DNA of 64,000 nucleotides from Anaspis maculata. Taxonomy: Eukaryota > Arthropoda > Insecta > Coleoptera > Scraptiidae. The position numbers were made by a program, and so were the translations under genes. Numbering within the stretch: the first letter of the stretch is position 1; the number at the start of each line of letters is the position of its first letter. The notes under the pieces were generated by a model that was not told the DNA's origin, did no database searches, and saw nothing but the letters and a program-made list of their open reading frames with translations. Below are positions 1-13,300 of the stretch, piece by piece. Where the stretch lies: the NCBI GenBank assembly GCA_949128115.1, contig OX421965.1, positions 47,173,257 to 47,237,256 of the forward strand. Reading direction: 5' to 3'.

Positions 1-725
1 AGTAGCATAGGTGGGCACTAGTGGATACCTGTAATACCCACATATTGACATGGAAATTTGACAAGTAGAAATAATCTGAAAAAGGGGTTTGCATTTGTGT
101 CTCTTATTTCATGTTATGGTTAGCGTATTTAGCAGGTTTGTAGTAGATCTAGCTCCAGAGGTGCGCAGCTGAAAGACTACGCCCCCAGCAATGCACTACA
201 TTATTGCGGTAAAAAAAACAACGTTTACGTCGCGAACACAAAGGCAGCTACGGCGAGCTTGTTAGAATGAAAAATGCGGATCTCCAGCTGAAGTCGAAGC
301 AGGAAATCTTTAGAAAAAAGCGAGGAAAAAAGGTAGGTGGTGGTTGACTGCACGGCCAGCCCGAGGTGATTTTTTCTTGGCTGGCAGGCTGGTCGACGGG
401 CTTGTGTGTTTCCCTCCGTGCGGGTGTGATAGAGTCTATTGCTCTTCCTTGGGCGGAAGCTATGGATGATTTAGAGAAAGGTCTGCGACGACGCTGGTCA
501 TCAACATGGGGCCCAATAACGAGCCTATGGGGTCCCAAGGGTCACAGGAACGAAAGTTTGCTTGTAGCGTACTGCACAAGACAGCAAAGTGACAGTTTTG
601 ACATGCCACCAATTGACGTAACCACCGCCGTTGCCGGACGGCAACTTACACCAGTTCTAAAAATTAATTCCCTAAAACTTCCTCGACGAAACGGCCATTT
701 TCCCCAATAAGGTCAATCGCCTTTT
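1..725. repeat. Unclassified interspersed repeat, copy 1
   Basis: Bases 1-430 and about 675-725 are repeated at 45636-46132 with small differences. Shared landmarks include GGTGGGCACTAGTRGATACC, the block GACTACGCCCCCAGCAATGC, and at the end GGCCATTTTCCCCAATAAG. Copy 1 contains an extra 240 bases (430-675) relative to copy 2. The left border of copy 1 may lie outside the window. No terminal repeats or coding domain are evident, so I cannot name the class. Frames running through it on both strands show no family resemblance. Confidence 0.75.
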
Positions 726-727
726 AT

Positions 728-855
728 CAAATGCTGAGTTTGAAAGTCGGCATTTAATAGAAATGCTGAGTTTAGAAGTCGGCATTTAATAAATGCTGGG
801 TTTGAAAGTTGGCATTTACTATTTGCTGAGATTAAAAGTCGGCATTTAATAAATG
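728..855. repeat. Minisatellite, about 36-bp unit, four copies
   Basis: Units of the form AAATGCTGAGTTTGAAAGTC followed by GGCATTTAAT recur four times with single-base changes. The unit contains short inverted elements (AAATGC with GCATTT), so single-stranded DNA could fold. Confidence 0.85.
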
Positions 856-861
856 ATGACA

Positions 862-1008
862 TTAGCTGCATTCCTTTTACATGAAATCTCAGATAATCTC
901 ACCTCAGTTAGAGAGAGAAAAGCGAGAATTGCATGAGAGGGAGAGAGACACAACTAGCAATTGAAGTGAGAATTCTCAGTTCAGATGATAAAAGGAACGC
1001 AGCTATTA
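862..1008. mobile_element. Short MITE with about 17-bp terminal inverted repeats
   Basis: AGCTGCATTCCTTTTA at 864 is mirrored by TAAAAGGAACGCAGCT ending at 1005, with ATT on both flanks as a possible target duplication. The interior is a GAGA-rich stretch. It lies just upstream of the Ric8 promoter. Confidence 0.65.
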
Positions 1009-1319
1009 ATACGAAAAAAAAACACATGGCCCTTCTACGCTTCCACTTGCGCTTCCATAATAATCGCTGTCGCTTTGGCGCTGTATATTTCGACGCTTAA
1101 GTTTTCGCCAGTAAGCGGTCTAGCCTATCGGAATATTGACAATGACAATTGACATTTGTCTCCTGTCAAATATCAGAAAACTCAATCAAAAATCCGAAAT
1201 TATTTGTAGGTTATATTTACATTTCGATTAAATTGAGGCGTATTCGTGCAAAACAATAGGTACTAATTTTAATAATTTACTAATTGAACTGGATAAAGCT
1301 GGTGGGATAAAGCTGGAAA
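1009..1319 (+). promoter_or_regulatory. Ric8 upstream region and leader
   Basis: About 310 bases between a MITE and the Ric8 ATG. They hold an AT-rich region, a small palindromic TTGACAATGACAATTGACA stretch near 1136-1155 and no clear TATA box. The ATG is preceded by AAAA, acceptable for an insect start. The promoter must lie here or inside the MITE, but I see no decisive element. Confidence 0.35.
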
Positions 1320-4300
1320 ATGGACACATCCATCAAAGCCATCTTGAGCGAAGACGACGACAAAGCTGCCGAGGGTGTGAGAGAATTCATAAAAGCCGTA
1401 AGAAATCTTGACTAGAACCCCATGTCAAACTTTTCGGTAACATTCTTTGTTTTAGACGTTAGCAACTTTCACATTTCCAAGTCTCAATGAAGATGACATA
1501 CGGAAACAGCTGTGGAATGGTCTGTGGAGGCTGGCAAGCACCACCAACAATTCACAAACTCTGGCTGATTGTTTTACTGCTATTCGTATCCTCAGGTAAA
1601 CAAAAACTAGTGATTATAATCGGAGTTGTTTTCCAAACATCACGCATTGCAGTCGTGAAAAAAACTCTTTGGGAGAAATGGTGACAAATCAGTGGCTCGA
1701 ACTGATCCAACGCCATTCCGGACTCGACGAAGATCCGACTTCTGTCATATCTTTCGATGAAAACGTCGCACAGGAAGCCCAGAAAAGTCTTTGCAACATC
1801 GTCTTCAATTGTCACACAATCGCATCGTCCTGCTGCACCAACGGAGTTTTGGAGAAAATCATGAACCGGCTCGATAAATTCAAAGAAAACAGTTTGCCAA
1901 ACTGCATAAAACTGTACGATATGAAATTACTGTTTTTGCTCACGGCTTTATGTCCAGATATTCGCCCAAAAGTGGCACGCGATTACGATGGAGTGAAGCG
2001 TTTAACCGAATGCCTAGATTTTTTGTTGATCAATTCAATCGAAAACACGTCACCTGAGCCAACAGAACCACCTATGGCTGCGCCTAAGGTCTGTTTAGAT
2101 GACATGCAGGTAGATGTGGCATGCGAAATTTTGAAAGCGCTGTTCAATTTGACGGTTCGAATCGAGGAGGGTGATGACAAAGAGCAAGATCAATGTGCGA
2201 CTTTGGTTAATGTTTTAAGGAGGTACTTGTTGGTTTCTACTGGTAGCAAAGAGAAGACTTCTATCCTCCAAAGTGACGTCATTAATCTGTTGACTAACAT
2301 GCCAAGCGATACTTACAAGAATCTCGTAACACCAGTTGAGCCGGACCAGCCCATTTCAACACACTTGCAATTTGAAGGAAAGAACATGTCAGCTTATTAT
2401 GAGATCATGAACTTCCTGAAAGAGAAATTCACCAATGAACCTGTAAGTTCAATAAGCACAGCATAGGCATTTCGTTTCTTGAAAACTAGCCCAATCCCTC
2501 TAAGTAATTTTCATAAGTGTCTAAGTAGAGCAGCGCATAGCGTGTAGTACACCGCTCCAGTCAGGTGAAAACTCGACTGCAGCAACGCTCAGCGCGGCCA
2601 AAAGTTGGATGGGAGACCGCCGGTAGGTTGTGCCAGTGGGCCAGCCGCTGGCGGGTCTCATCTGACTCTTAGCCGGCTGAAACTCTTCCTCAGTCGGTCA
2701 TGGGCAAACCCCCGAGTACATCACGCCTGCAATCGGCAGTACGACAATGTGGAGAGGAAAGCTGACAGCGCAGTCAGGCAGATTGACGAAGTCGGAAATG
2801 TAGCATCGCAGGGCGTGGATGTATAGGACATCTACACCTGCGTCAGGGGTTGAAGACAGAGTCCAGGTCAACCGTGCGCTTTTCAGTCCCAGTGCTTGGA
2901 TGAACCTACCATCCAGGCACCACATTGTGGCTTGGTGACTCCTGCTGGCCTGAAAATGGGTACAATGGGCCCAATAGCGAGGTCTACGTGTCAGGTGGAA
3001 CAATGTTTCAACTCCCCTCAATGAATCCAGAAGTATCTAAGTAAATATTTTTGTTAGGTAAGTCTTAATCAGTTTAGGTAACAAGGAAGAAATCTTCATA
3101 GGCTACAATTACACAATTACACACACAATCACGGAGCGGTGGTAGCCGAGTGGTACAGGTGATGGCAAGCTAAACCATTCGCGCTGCCCTGTGTGGGTTC
3201 GAATCCTACTTCATCCATGGATATTTTGTGCTATCCCCGAGGTTGCATGGTAGAGCAGCTTATAGCTGAATGCCGCCTCGTAAAATAAGACAATTGAATA
3301 AATAAAAATAAATAAATAAAAATCACCTTTTGTGTGTAATTTACCAATTACTTTTAGCTCATCTTTATTTAGACTTTTACTAGTAACGAAACACAGGTCA
3401 AAATTTCTGATAGAATGAAATTTGTCCCATTGATTAAAAAAGTCTAGATTTCAAGATAAAAATTCATTTCCTTCTCACTATTTTCTCGAGCGCACGCCAC
3501 ACATTTTATATTTGGCATCCAACGACAGACACTTTCTGTACAGAGTGATCACGCGAGAATTCCCCCAGACTGAAGGTTTCCCCTTTGAGATTGTTTGAAA
3601 AGAGAAAAACTTTTCTTGAACAGTTTTTTCCGTAGATTTCAGAATTGGAAACTGTAATATTTTACAACCTGTAATTTACAGGGTGTCTCAAAAACTTTTT
3701 TGTTGATGCACACCCTGTATATTCCAATTGAAACCAATGTATAATATCTAGTTTTTTATTCTGAATACAAATACAGGGTGAGTCATTGATATGGGCGAGC
3801 TCAATTATACCTACGCCAATAATGATATCGAAATGAACCAAACGGCACTGCAAACGGGAGGTCAAAGTGCAGTTTGTGAAATTATTTTCTCCATACAAGG
3901 TGCCCCATTTTTGCAGAGCAGTTTTTGAACGAGCTTTTTTAAATGGTACTCCCTGTATATTTTTGCATATTTGGATTCGCCCTTCCTCAGGCATTACAAA
4001 TTCATTTAGTTTTTGCAATTCGCTTCAACTGTTCAGAAGTTATTAATTTTTTTATAAAAATTATTGCGTTTTGTAAGCACTTACTAAATAAATCGCAAGA
4101 CACTTGGTTTTCAGGTCATCAAGTTGGGACTTTGCTCATGTTTAAGCAATAGCATAGGGTATCTTTTGGCGGTAATATCGCCTATTTCCGTTTCGGTATC
4201 ACCTTGCTGTGTCACATTGATTTTGGCAAACTTTGAGAGGCCATAACTTCATTTTTTCAAAGAGCACTAGTCCAGTCAATGAAGGGGGTCTAGAGGGAAA

Positions 4301-7300
4301 TGCCGAGATCCCAATTTTTGACTTCAGGGCTGTGTTTGGACTTGTTAGGAGGTAAGCATACCTACCAAAAGTCCCCAAACCTAGGGGGTGAGGGGGGTGC
4401 AGGGGGGCACGAAGAAGGTACCGGTTTTCGGTTTTTCGGTTATATCTCGAAAACGGTTGGCCCTAGTCAAAAGTGGTCGTGTAAAAATTGAAGCTGACAA
4501 AATTTCCTACAAGACTGATCTATTCATTTTTTCATATTATTTTTCCAGCCCGTCCAAGGGAAAGTTATGTGATGATGCAGGATGCAGAAAAAACGTTCTG
4601 ACACGATAGCTACCAAACCGGTAGTCTGGTCGACTTGAAATTTGGTATACAGACAGGGTCTTGCTGTTAAATGAGCTGATTAGTTTTTGGCTTGTCATCT
4701 GTCAAACGGAAATGTCATTATAAAAAAATGACAAAAGCTATATTTCACAAAACTTGACTTTCAAAATGCGGTTTGGAAGCCCATAAAAAACTGTATTCAG
4801 AACAGTTGAAAATATCACCCTATTTGTCATCTGTCAAATAATAAAAAATGTCAAAGTTCAAAACTTTACCATTCAATCATTCAAAATCTATCCGATGGAT
4901 TGGGACCAAATTTGGCAGGAAGCAACAAAACATAAGAGTCAAATCAAGTCTGCAGTTGCAGTTTTCCACCATTCTCCCGTCGGGCGTTATGAATTTTCAA
5001 AATTTCTCCTAGCCGTTGCCACTCGAGAGGGCCTCTCACCCAAATTCCGACCAGGATGACTCGCTTTTGATGCAGCACTCCACTCAAAAATTCATTCCTG
5101 CTAGAGGATCGACTTTTTTCAAAAAATTTCAACTGATATCGGAAGTAGATTGAACTGGGCGTCGTGTAGATCTATTTTCAAAATCGACACAGCTTCGGTT
5201 TTCCGACGGTAATTTTTTCAATATGAAATTAGCACATTCCGTGAATTTGAAAAAACTGCAGTGCAATCTTCAACATGCGGTGAGCCCCACGAAATATTCA
5301 TTTTAGGTGCAGACATGCCGCGTATGAAAGTTGGAGAAAAAATTGAATTAATTTTTGGAGGAAAAATTTTCAAAATTGGACCCACGGTGTTCGAGTTTTC
5401 CTCTCTGGAAAAACTGCAAATTTTCCAACTTTATTCCATGAACACATTTCCACCATTTGTTTTTAAAGAACAGATAACTGGTTCTTGAACATTTTCCAAC
5501 AATTTTTCTCCAATTTCCCGGTTTTCCTGCTGGAAATATAAAACCGGCCTCAGTTACCGAGACCGGACTTAGAGGATGGAGCTTAAAGTGAAGCTTAATT
5601 GACGATTTCCACAATAAGATGATTTGGAAAAAAATTGAGGTTTGCTCTGGAAATTCAAATTTTCCTGACAAAGTTTTCAATTTCTTGCAAATATTTTCAA
5701 TCTTTCTCTCAAATTCTAACTCCCCACCCGAAGGGACACTTCGATCAAAGTCATTACTGAAGTCTCTGGATACCGCCGGGAAAGTTTTGTGTCGCCCCAC
5801 AGCAGATTTCTATTATAGTTTTCGAGCAATACGCTCTTGAAAATCGCAAATTTTCGAACAACTGTGTTTTGGATCACGTTTTTGGAGAAGACGTTGATCT
5901 GGCAGTTTTTCTTGTGGCAAAGACCCCAGCTGACCGAGACATTTTGTTTGTAAAACCTGGCCGTGGAAAAGTCAAGACCAACGTATACTCAACCCAAGAG
6001 ATGCAACAGCTAGGACTAAAGGATAATTATTCTATTCCTACATGCCTTCACTGGCTGTGATTACTACGTCAGCAGCATTCCGGAAGACTAAAGTTGGTTT
6101 TATCAAACTATACCAAAAACACCCTGACATTCGCAAAGCCGCTGAAGTTTTGTCTGACTGTTTTGAGATGGTATGGTGCAAAAGCAAAGGAGAGATCTCT
6201 TAACCGCCATCGCTACCAAACATGTGTCAAATTGGTAGCGAACATCAAACCTGACATATTCTCTCTCCCACCGACTGAGGGGGCAGCTTATAAGCAGCAT
6301 CAGCATTCCTTCAGAACCTATCACCAGGTCCAGCAGTGGTTGGGGAACGAGCTGTCCCCTGAACTGTGGGGTTGGGAACGCAAGCCAGGCAACCATCTGG
6401 CTCCTGTACGAACCATAGACCCTGTCTAAATACACCACATAATAACATTTCTAAAACGGTATTATTATACTCATTAAAATACCGGGTGTTTATAAACGTT
6501 TGTTATCATATCGCCATTGGAATCTCCTATCACTCTTTCAAATCGTGCCTTTCACTGCGACTTTTGGCCTGACCAAAGCCTGCCGCGATCACAGACGTTT
6601 TTAAACACCCGGTATAACGCGAGAAAGTGCAATACACCATTTTGTGTCATATGTCTCGAAGTTTTAAAATTGCTCTAACTTTTGATCACATTAAGATAAT
6701 TATCAAAGAATATACTCATTTTAAAGAAAACATGATGCTCTACCACTTCCTCTGGAGCTACTTTCTTCTCAAATGAGCGGTAAAGAAGTTACGAGGCACA
6801 ATTTACAAAAAAACGTGTTCCAAAACACAGTTTTTTGAAAATTTGCGATTTTCAAGAGCGTATTGCTCGAAAACTATAACATATATGAAAAAGATTAATG
6901 GATCATTCTTGTAGGAAATTTTGTCAGCTTCAATTTTTACACGACCACTTTTTGGCTAGGGCCAACCGTTTCCGAGATATAATTGAAAAACCAAAAACCG
7001 GTACCTTCTTCGTGCCCCCCTGCACCCCCCTCACCCCCTAGGTTTGGGGACTTTTGGTATGCTTACCTCCTAACAAGTCCAAACACAGCCCTGAAGTCAA
7101 AAATTGGGATCTCGGCATTTCCCTCTAGACCCCCTTTTTGAGCGTTTATTGCCAGGACTACACCCCCTGTTTTTTATTTGTTATTCGTATCAGCGTCAAA
7201 TTTCACATCTTTTTTACATCCTATGTTTTTTCTCAAAAGTTGATAGTTTGGAAAATAATTCGGTTTTTCTAAAAACTGGAAACAAATTTCATCGATTAAA

Positions 7301-10300
7301 CTTAGCGTGCAATAAAAATCAACTAATTCTGACAACCAATGTCAAAGTGACTTCTATTGTACGTCACTTTTAAATTTTGACAAGAAATATTGTCATTTTA
7401 AACAGTTCCTACGATTGCAAATGTAGTAGTAAATTGTATTACTATTGATTTGTTGCACTACCTCAATAAATAATATTGTTCAATTCCTTGTTCCGATATT
7501 TTGAGTTTTTTAATTTTTGCATAATAATTTCTTGTCAAAATTTGAAAGTGACGTACAATGAAAGTCATATTGACGTTGGTTGTCAGAATTAGTTGATGCA
7601 GTTTGGATTTAGAATTAGTTTGATTTTTAAGTTGATTACTTGATCCGGTGCCATGGCCTGCGAGGTCACCTGACTTGACTAACCCGATTTTTTCTTCAGG
7701 GCTTTGTTTACAATCGGGAGTATGAAGCTCAAGTCAATACCAGGGAAAATATGAAAGAATTAATTTGAGAGACTTTCCGTAGCATTCTTCATTTTCACTT
7801 GATAATTTTTTGTTAAAATTTAAAAGTGACGTACAATAGAAGTCACTTTGACATTGGTTGTCAGAATTAGTTGATTTTTATAGCACGCTAAGTTTTATCG
7901 ATAAAATTTGTGTCCAGTTTTTAGAAAAACCGAATTATTTTCGGAACTATCAACTTTTGAGAAAAAACATAAGAGGTAAAAAATATGTGAAATGAGACGC
8001 CTGATACGAATAACAAATAAAAAACAGGGAGTGCTATTTGAAAAAATGAAGTTACCGTTCAAAATTTACCAAAATCAATGTGTCACAGCAAGGTGATACC
8101 GAAACGGAAAAAGGCAATATTACCGCCGAAATATACCCTATGCTATTGCTTAAACAACCATGAGCAAAGTCCCAACTTGATAACCTAAAAACCAAGTGCC
8201 TGGCGATTTATTTAGTAAGTGCCTACAAACGCAATAATTTTTAGAAAAAAATTAATAACTTCTGAACAGTTGAAGCGAATTGCAAAAACTAAACTAATTT
8301 GTAATGCCTGAGAAAGGGCAAATCCAAATATGCAAAAATATACAGGGGTGCCATTTAAAAAAGCTCGTTCAAAAACTGCTCTGCATAAATGGGGCACCCT
8401 GTATAGAGCAAAATAATTTTACAAACTGCACTTTGACCTCCCGTTTGCAGTGCCGTTTGGTTCATTTCGATATCATTAATGGCGTAGGTGTAATTGAGCT
8501 CGCCCATATCAATGACTCACTCTATGTGTCACAGGGTGATTCAAAAGTGTCCAGCCACCTTGAAGCTGCGTAATATGGAGATGAAGTAGAGTGCTGGAAA
8601 ATTGTTGAAAAAATTCTATGTCTTTTAACTGTGAAGTTATGAAGGGACAAAAGTCGAAGCTTCTATTTTCGTTGTTCCAAAAGATTTTAGTAAACTGTTT
8701 ATGGAAGAATAATAAGTACAAAAAATCAACCACTGAAGCTGTATTAAATTTTTGTTTTCTATACAGGGTGAGTCATAAAATTTAGTTTTCCCAAAAAAAA
8801 AACAAGCAAAAGAATTCTATTGGAATGAATTGTGTTCTATTGTGCTCTACAGAAATTATGAGACCATTGTGACTGTTTGCAGGCACTTTTAAGAAATATT
8901 AATTACCAGGATTCATGACTCACCCTGTATACAAAACAGAAATTCATTACAGATTCAGAGGTCAATTTTTTGTACTCATGGTGTTTCCATAAACAATTTA
9001 CTAAAATCTTTTCAAACAACGAAAATAGAAGCGATCGAAGGACCAACTTTTGTCCCTTCATAACTTCAAAATTAAAAGAGATGCAATTTTTTTTAAATTT
9101 TCCAACATTCTACTACATCTCCCTATGCAAGGTGGCTGCACACTTTTGAATCATCCTGTATACCACAGTGTTGAGTTATTTCCAAAGGCAAATTGTCAAA
9201 AGATTCACAAAATCCCGTGATACTGACCTAAACTTAATTTGGCTAAAAAACTTAATAAACTTAAACTACTAAATCGACCTTACTCTCTATAAGAGAAATC
9301 CACCCTTCAGACTTTGAAGAGTGGCCAGTTTTCAAATGAAAGCGAAATGTTTTAGTCCTGTATGCTTCCAGTTGTTTTTTATTTAGACTAGTATTTTTTT
9401 AGACTATAGGCAGACAGCTGGAGGTTCTATCGCCCACCGTGTCGCTTCTATTGAAATGCGCCAATCACGACCGTTTAGTCAGGAAATATTTACGAATGCA
9501 CATCCTGCCGCCCTTGACGGACGTCCACAGTAGACCTGAAGAAGGGACGGCTCTTCGCAATTGTCTTTGCAGACTGTTGACGACTCCCATAACCCAGCTC
9601 AGGGATCTCGTCGCTGAGCTGTTGTTTGTTTTGTGCAAGAAAAACGGTAATTTGCTTTGAACTTTTGTAACTTATCCACTCTGCTTCTGATGATGATAAT
9701 CAAGGCATTTTTTAATTTTAGTCAACAGGATGATCAAGTACACTGGATATGGAAACGCCGCCGGACTCTTTGCCCAGCGCGGTCTCCTGGGAGGAAAGGC
9801 GGATGTCGGTGAAGCTGATTACAGCTCTGACAGCCAAGATAGCGAGACTGAAGAGTACGCCGAATACAAACACGGCATAAATCCCGTTATCGGTTGCTAC
9901 GAGGCTCCACATCCAAGTGCAATGGAGAATATGACTGAGGAACAGGTTAGTTCGTTTATTCGGCAGAAGTCTTACGACGCGATTCGGTGGCTAAGCAAAT
10001 TTAGAGCTCAAGTCCTGTATAATTATTATACTAGAAAATGTTTGGCGCCAGGATCAGTTTTTGCGACGTGCCGTAATATTTTCAGTTTTCACACTCACAG
10101 CGGTGTTTTTAACATGGGCAGCCCAACAACACTGCCAAATGTAACCTCGTACCTGCGACGTTTTTTTGTGAAAATTCGCCACTAATTAGAAAATCAGCCG
10201 GCGGTCTATCGCCAAGTGGCGTTCGTGTTGCTGGAATTCGCACTTGCATGAGGCATTTTTCCTCGTAAGTTCTACACCGTTCGAGCGATATAACATGGTG

Positions 10301-13300
10301 ACTTCTTTTTTTTTGTACAAGTGTTGATACGGGTATTTTCCCAGAATCAGTTCAAGAATTCAGAAAAAAGTTTTTATGAAACGGGAGGTGCGCAGTTTTG
10401 CATTTTTCAGCTTGGCACCCCTACTTCACTATGACACCACGTATACATAATATAAAACATTTGCACAAAAAAGAGTTATACAGGATGGACCATGTAACTA
10501 TACATTGGTTGCTGTGGATTTGTATGTTAAATTATCTGTCATTGTATGTTATTTGGTAATCATCGAACAGTGGTCCGGTGAACAATGGTTTTCAACCTCG
10601 TTTTCAACCCTTTTGCGCTTAGCCACTCGAAAAAAATTTAATACATATAAAAAATATACTACCGTCTTAAAGGCGTACCGTTAAACTGGGCTATTTCGAA
10701 CAGGTGACTTCAAATACCATGTTTTTATTTCATGGTTTTCTCAATTCCGACAAAATACTTAACTTGTTTCTATTATCATTGTCATAGTTATGATATGGTC
10801 AAAATCGATCAGACGAATGCTTCTGTCACAGCGTTACTCGCTGGTTCGTGAAAAAATAAAGACTATTGAACTCGGACTGTCCTTTAACCGATTTTCCAAA
10901 ATGTCGCAAACAAACTATTGTAACTCTGGTATACAAAGTCTGGTCTCAAAAGTATCGCATCCCGAGTCCAGAGCGATGTATGAGATTCAATCAAGAACAT
11001 AATTTTTGTCTTTCTTTGAATGACTTTTTTCAAGATATGGGGTCAAAGGGTGGAACCGAGGGTGGAACTTTGCTGTCCTCTATTTTCGTTATTCGAAATG
11101 ATTTCGGGGAACTGTTTGTTATAATCACTAAAAATTATCAACCACTGGATGTGCGCTGGACTTCTATTTATAATACAGGGTGATTCATGAATCACAAACG
11201 CCAGTAAAAATTCTTCTGTGGAAATGAAAGTGTCATATCTTGTTCTCAACTATTTTAGGGACCACGGGAATATTTTGCAGGCATTACATAAAGAAAACTT
11301 GATTTTTGTGATTTTGACTCACCCTGTATCGTTAGCCAAAATTCAGTGCACACTCACTAGTCGATAATTTCTACTGGTTAGTCTGACACAAACAGTTCCC
11401 CAAAATCACTTTAAATAACGGAAATAGTGAGGGGCGAAGTTCCAAACTTAACCCCCCCCCCCAGTATCTTTGAAAATAACCGTCATTTTTTTTTGTATTT
11501 TCTATTTTTCCCATTTTCTTGAGTGGATTATTATATTATGCCGTTCTGAACTCGGAATGCGATACTTTCGAAACACCCTGTCTATTGTTTAGAGTGCTTT
11601 CAAAATCAGTACGAATGGTCCTACACTCGGTCCTACATAATGTTCTTGAGATGTAGTATGAATCAGATGATAAGTTGAAAACATGCAAAATTATTTTCAT
11701 TCAAAGAGGTGTGGTGTATTTTAATTTGTCATCGAAATTTTAGAAACAATTTGTGTATAATTCCGATAATCCTATATTAGGCCGCCAAAACTAGGAACTA
11801 TGAAGGGGAATGATTTGTTTCCTTTTATTGCTCGAATTTACACATACAGGGTGGCCCAACGAAAACGAAACGGACAGATTCTCGGGCACTCGACCTCATT
11901 TGTTTGTATACTCTAATATGTTTACTAGAGGGACATAAGCCCCGTCATGGGTTGAAAACAAGTTGATGTGTCCGACTGTCCGGGCTTATTTCGAAAAAAT
12001 GAGGGCAAATGCCCGAAAATCTGTCTGTTTCGTTTTCGCCACACTGTATAATAGCTAAAATACAAACTTATTTGCATTTTAGAGCTCTGTTCGAATTTGC
12101 CCCAGAGATTGAGATTAATTCAAACAATCTTGAAGTATAAAAAAATAGATATATGGCAGAACTTATCTCATTTACTTACTTAGGAGAAGGTTTAATGATA
12201 TATTATTTTTTGGGGATTTTTTCAAGTCTAATAGAAGAATTATACTCAAAGGGCCGTATTCATACCTCGCTTTTAAGCTAAAAGCGCTATAGGTCATTTC
12301 ATGGAATTTTCAAGGTCACACTTTTTGCACGGAGCTGAGCGCATGCACGAAATTTTTGGCAGAAAATGACAGTTCTGCGAGTCAATAACAATAACAAACC
12401 GACATAACCAACAAAGCGTGAAATTCCAACGTGCTAATTTCCACATGGAAATGAACGTGCATCGTTTAAAACAAGGCGCTACAAAATGGCGCCCTTTTGG
12501 GGGCTGCAAATCAGACAGCCGGTACATCATGTTCACTTAAGCGAATTCGCACTTTCTTGGAGGATGAAGCCATCACGCATCACGAAACAGAGCTGGGCCG
12601 CTATTCTTGAATCGTGTGAGAAAAGTCCCTGGGAGTTTTATATAATCCGTACTACACTTCTGTAGCAAAAGTTGCCTAAAAACCACGATTTTAGGCAACA
12701 TTCGCTACATCAGTGTAGTGTGCGGAATGTATTTTACTCCCAGGGACTTTTCTCACATGATTCAAGAATAGCGGCCCATGTGAGAGTCTCTGAGAGAACG
12801 GAACTCGCGCAAAAATTTGACAGTTGACGGCAGACTCGCTTATCCGTCAATGTTCGATATCACGCTTGCGCATAAGTTCCACGAAATGTGCTATTAGAGC
12901 GATGCGCATTTAGGGGCATTTCTCATATTTCAGTGTTCAAAAATACATTATTGCGATTGGGAGCGATTGTATGTACTTAATTGCAATTAATTTGCGAGTT
13001 AATTTGTATTTTTGAACACTGAAATATGAGAAATGCCCCTAAATGCGCATCGCTCTAATAGCGCTTTTAGCTTAAAAGCGAGGTATGAATACGGCCCAAA
13101 ACGTTCGTTCATTCGAAGTAACCCCATTTTACGGTAAAAAAAACCCAAATGATTACAAATACGATATCAATTGATATTTTAGAAAGAGCACGAAGCCATG
13201 AAGCTGGTAGAACTTATGGACAGTTTGACCAAATGCGGTGCCATAAAACCGTGCAGAGTGGGTGCCGACGGAAAACCTCATCCCATAGAACACGTACTTC

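Larger units (their letters stand above)
3773..8525. mobile_element. 4.75 kb palindromic (foldback) TIR element in Ric8 intron 3
   Basis: The left arm (3773-4535 and about 5812-5868) is mirrored by the right arm (about 6815-7155 and 8034-8525). Examples are TGAGTCATTGATATGGGCGA at 3779, mirrored near 8515, and the block CACGAAGAAGGTACCGG near 4409, mirrored near 7010. The loop (about 5870-6800) carries a decayed gene fragment and a small MITE. Each arm is broken by another insertion: 4536-5811 on the left and 7164-8031 on the right. Outer ends resemble TACAGGGTGAGTCATTG, one of many TACAGGGTG-ended elements here. No intact transposase is seen. Confidence 0.8.

Noticed and set aside
2443..2466. 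Alternative Ric8 C-terminus reading into intron 3
   Set aside because: The frame adds only a few codons, a good GTAAGT donor is present, and the downstream exons complete the protein to family length.
2606..2640. Functional 5S rRNA gene
   Set aside because: Only the downstream control region is convincing; the 5' half is badly diverged and the whole is bounded by a target duplication.
3145..3215. tRNA gene of Leu/Ser type
   Set aside because: A and B boxes are present but the acceptor stem does not pair and a repeat tail follows, so it is the head of a SINE.
5348..5800. 150-codon minus-strand frame as a gene
   Set aside because: It falls inside a dispersed repeat with relatives at 62.7-63.5 kb that do not keep the frame open.
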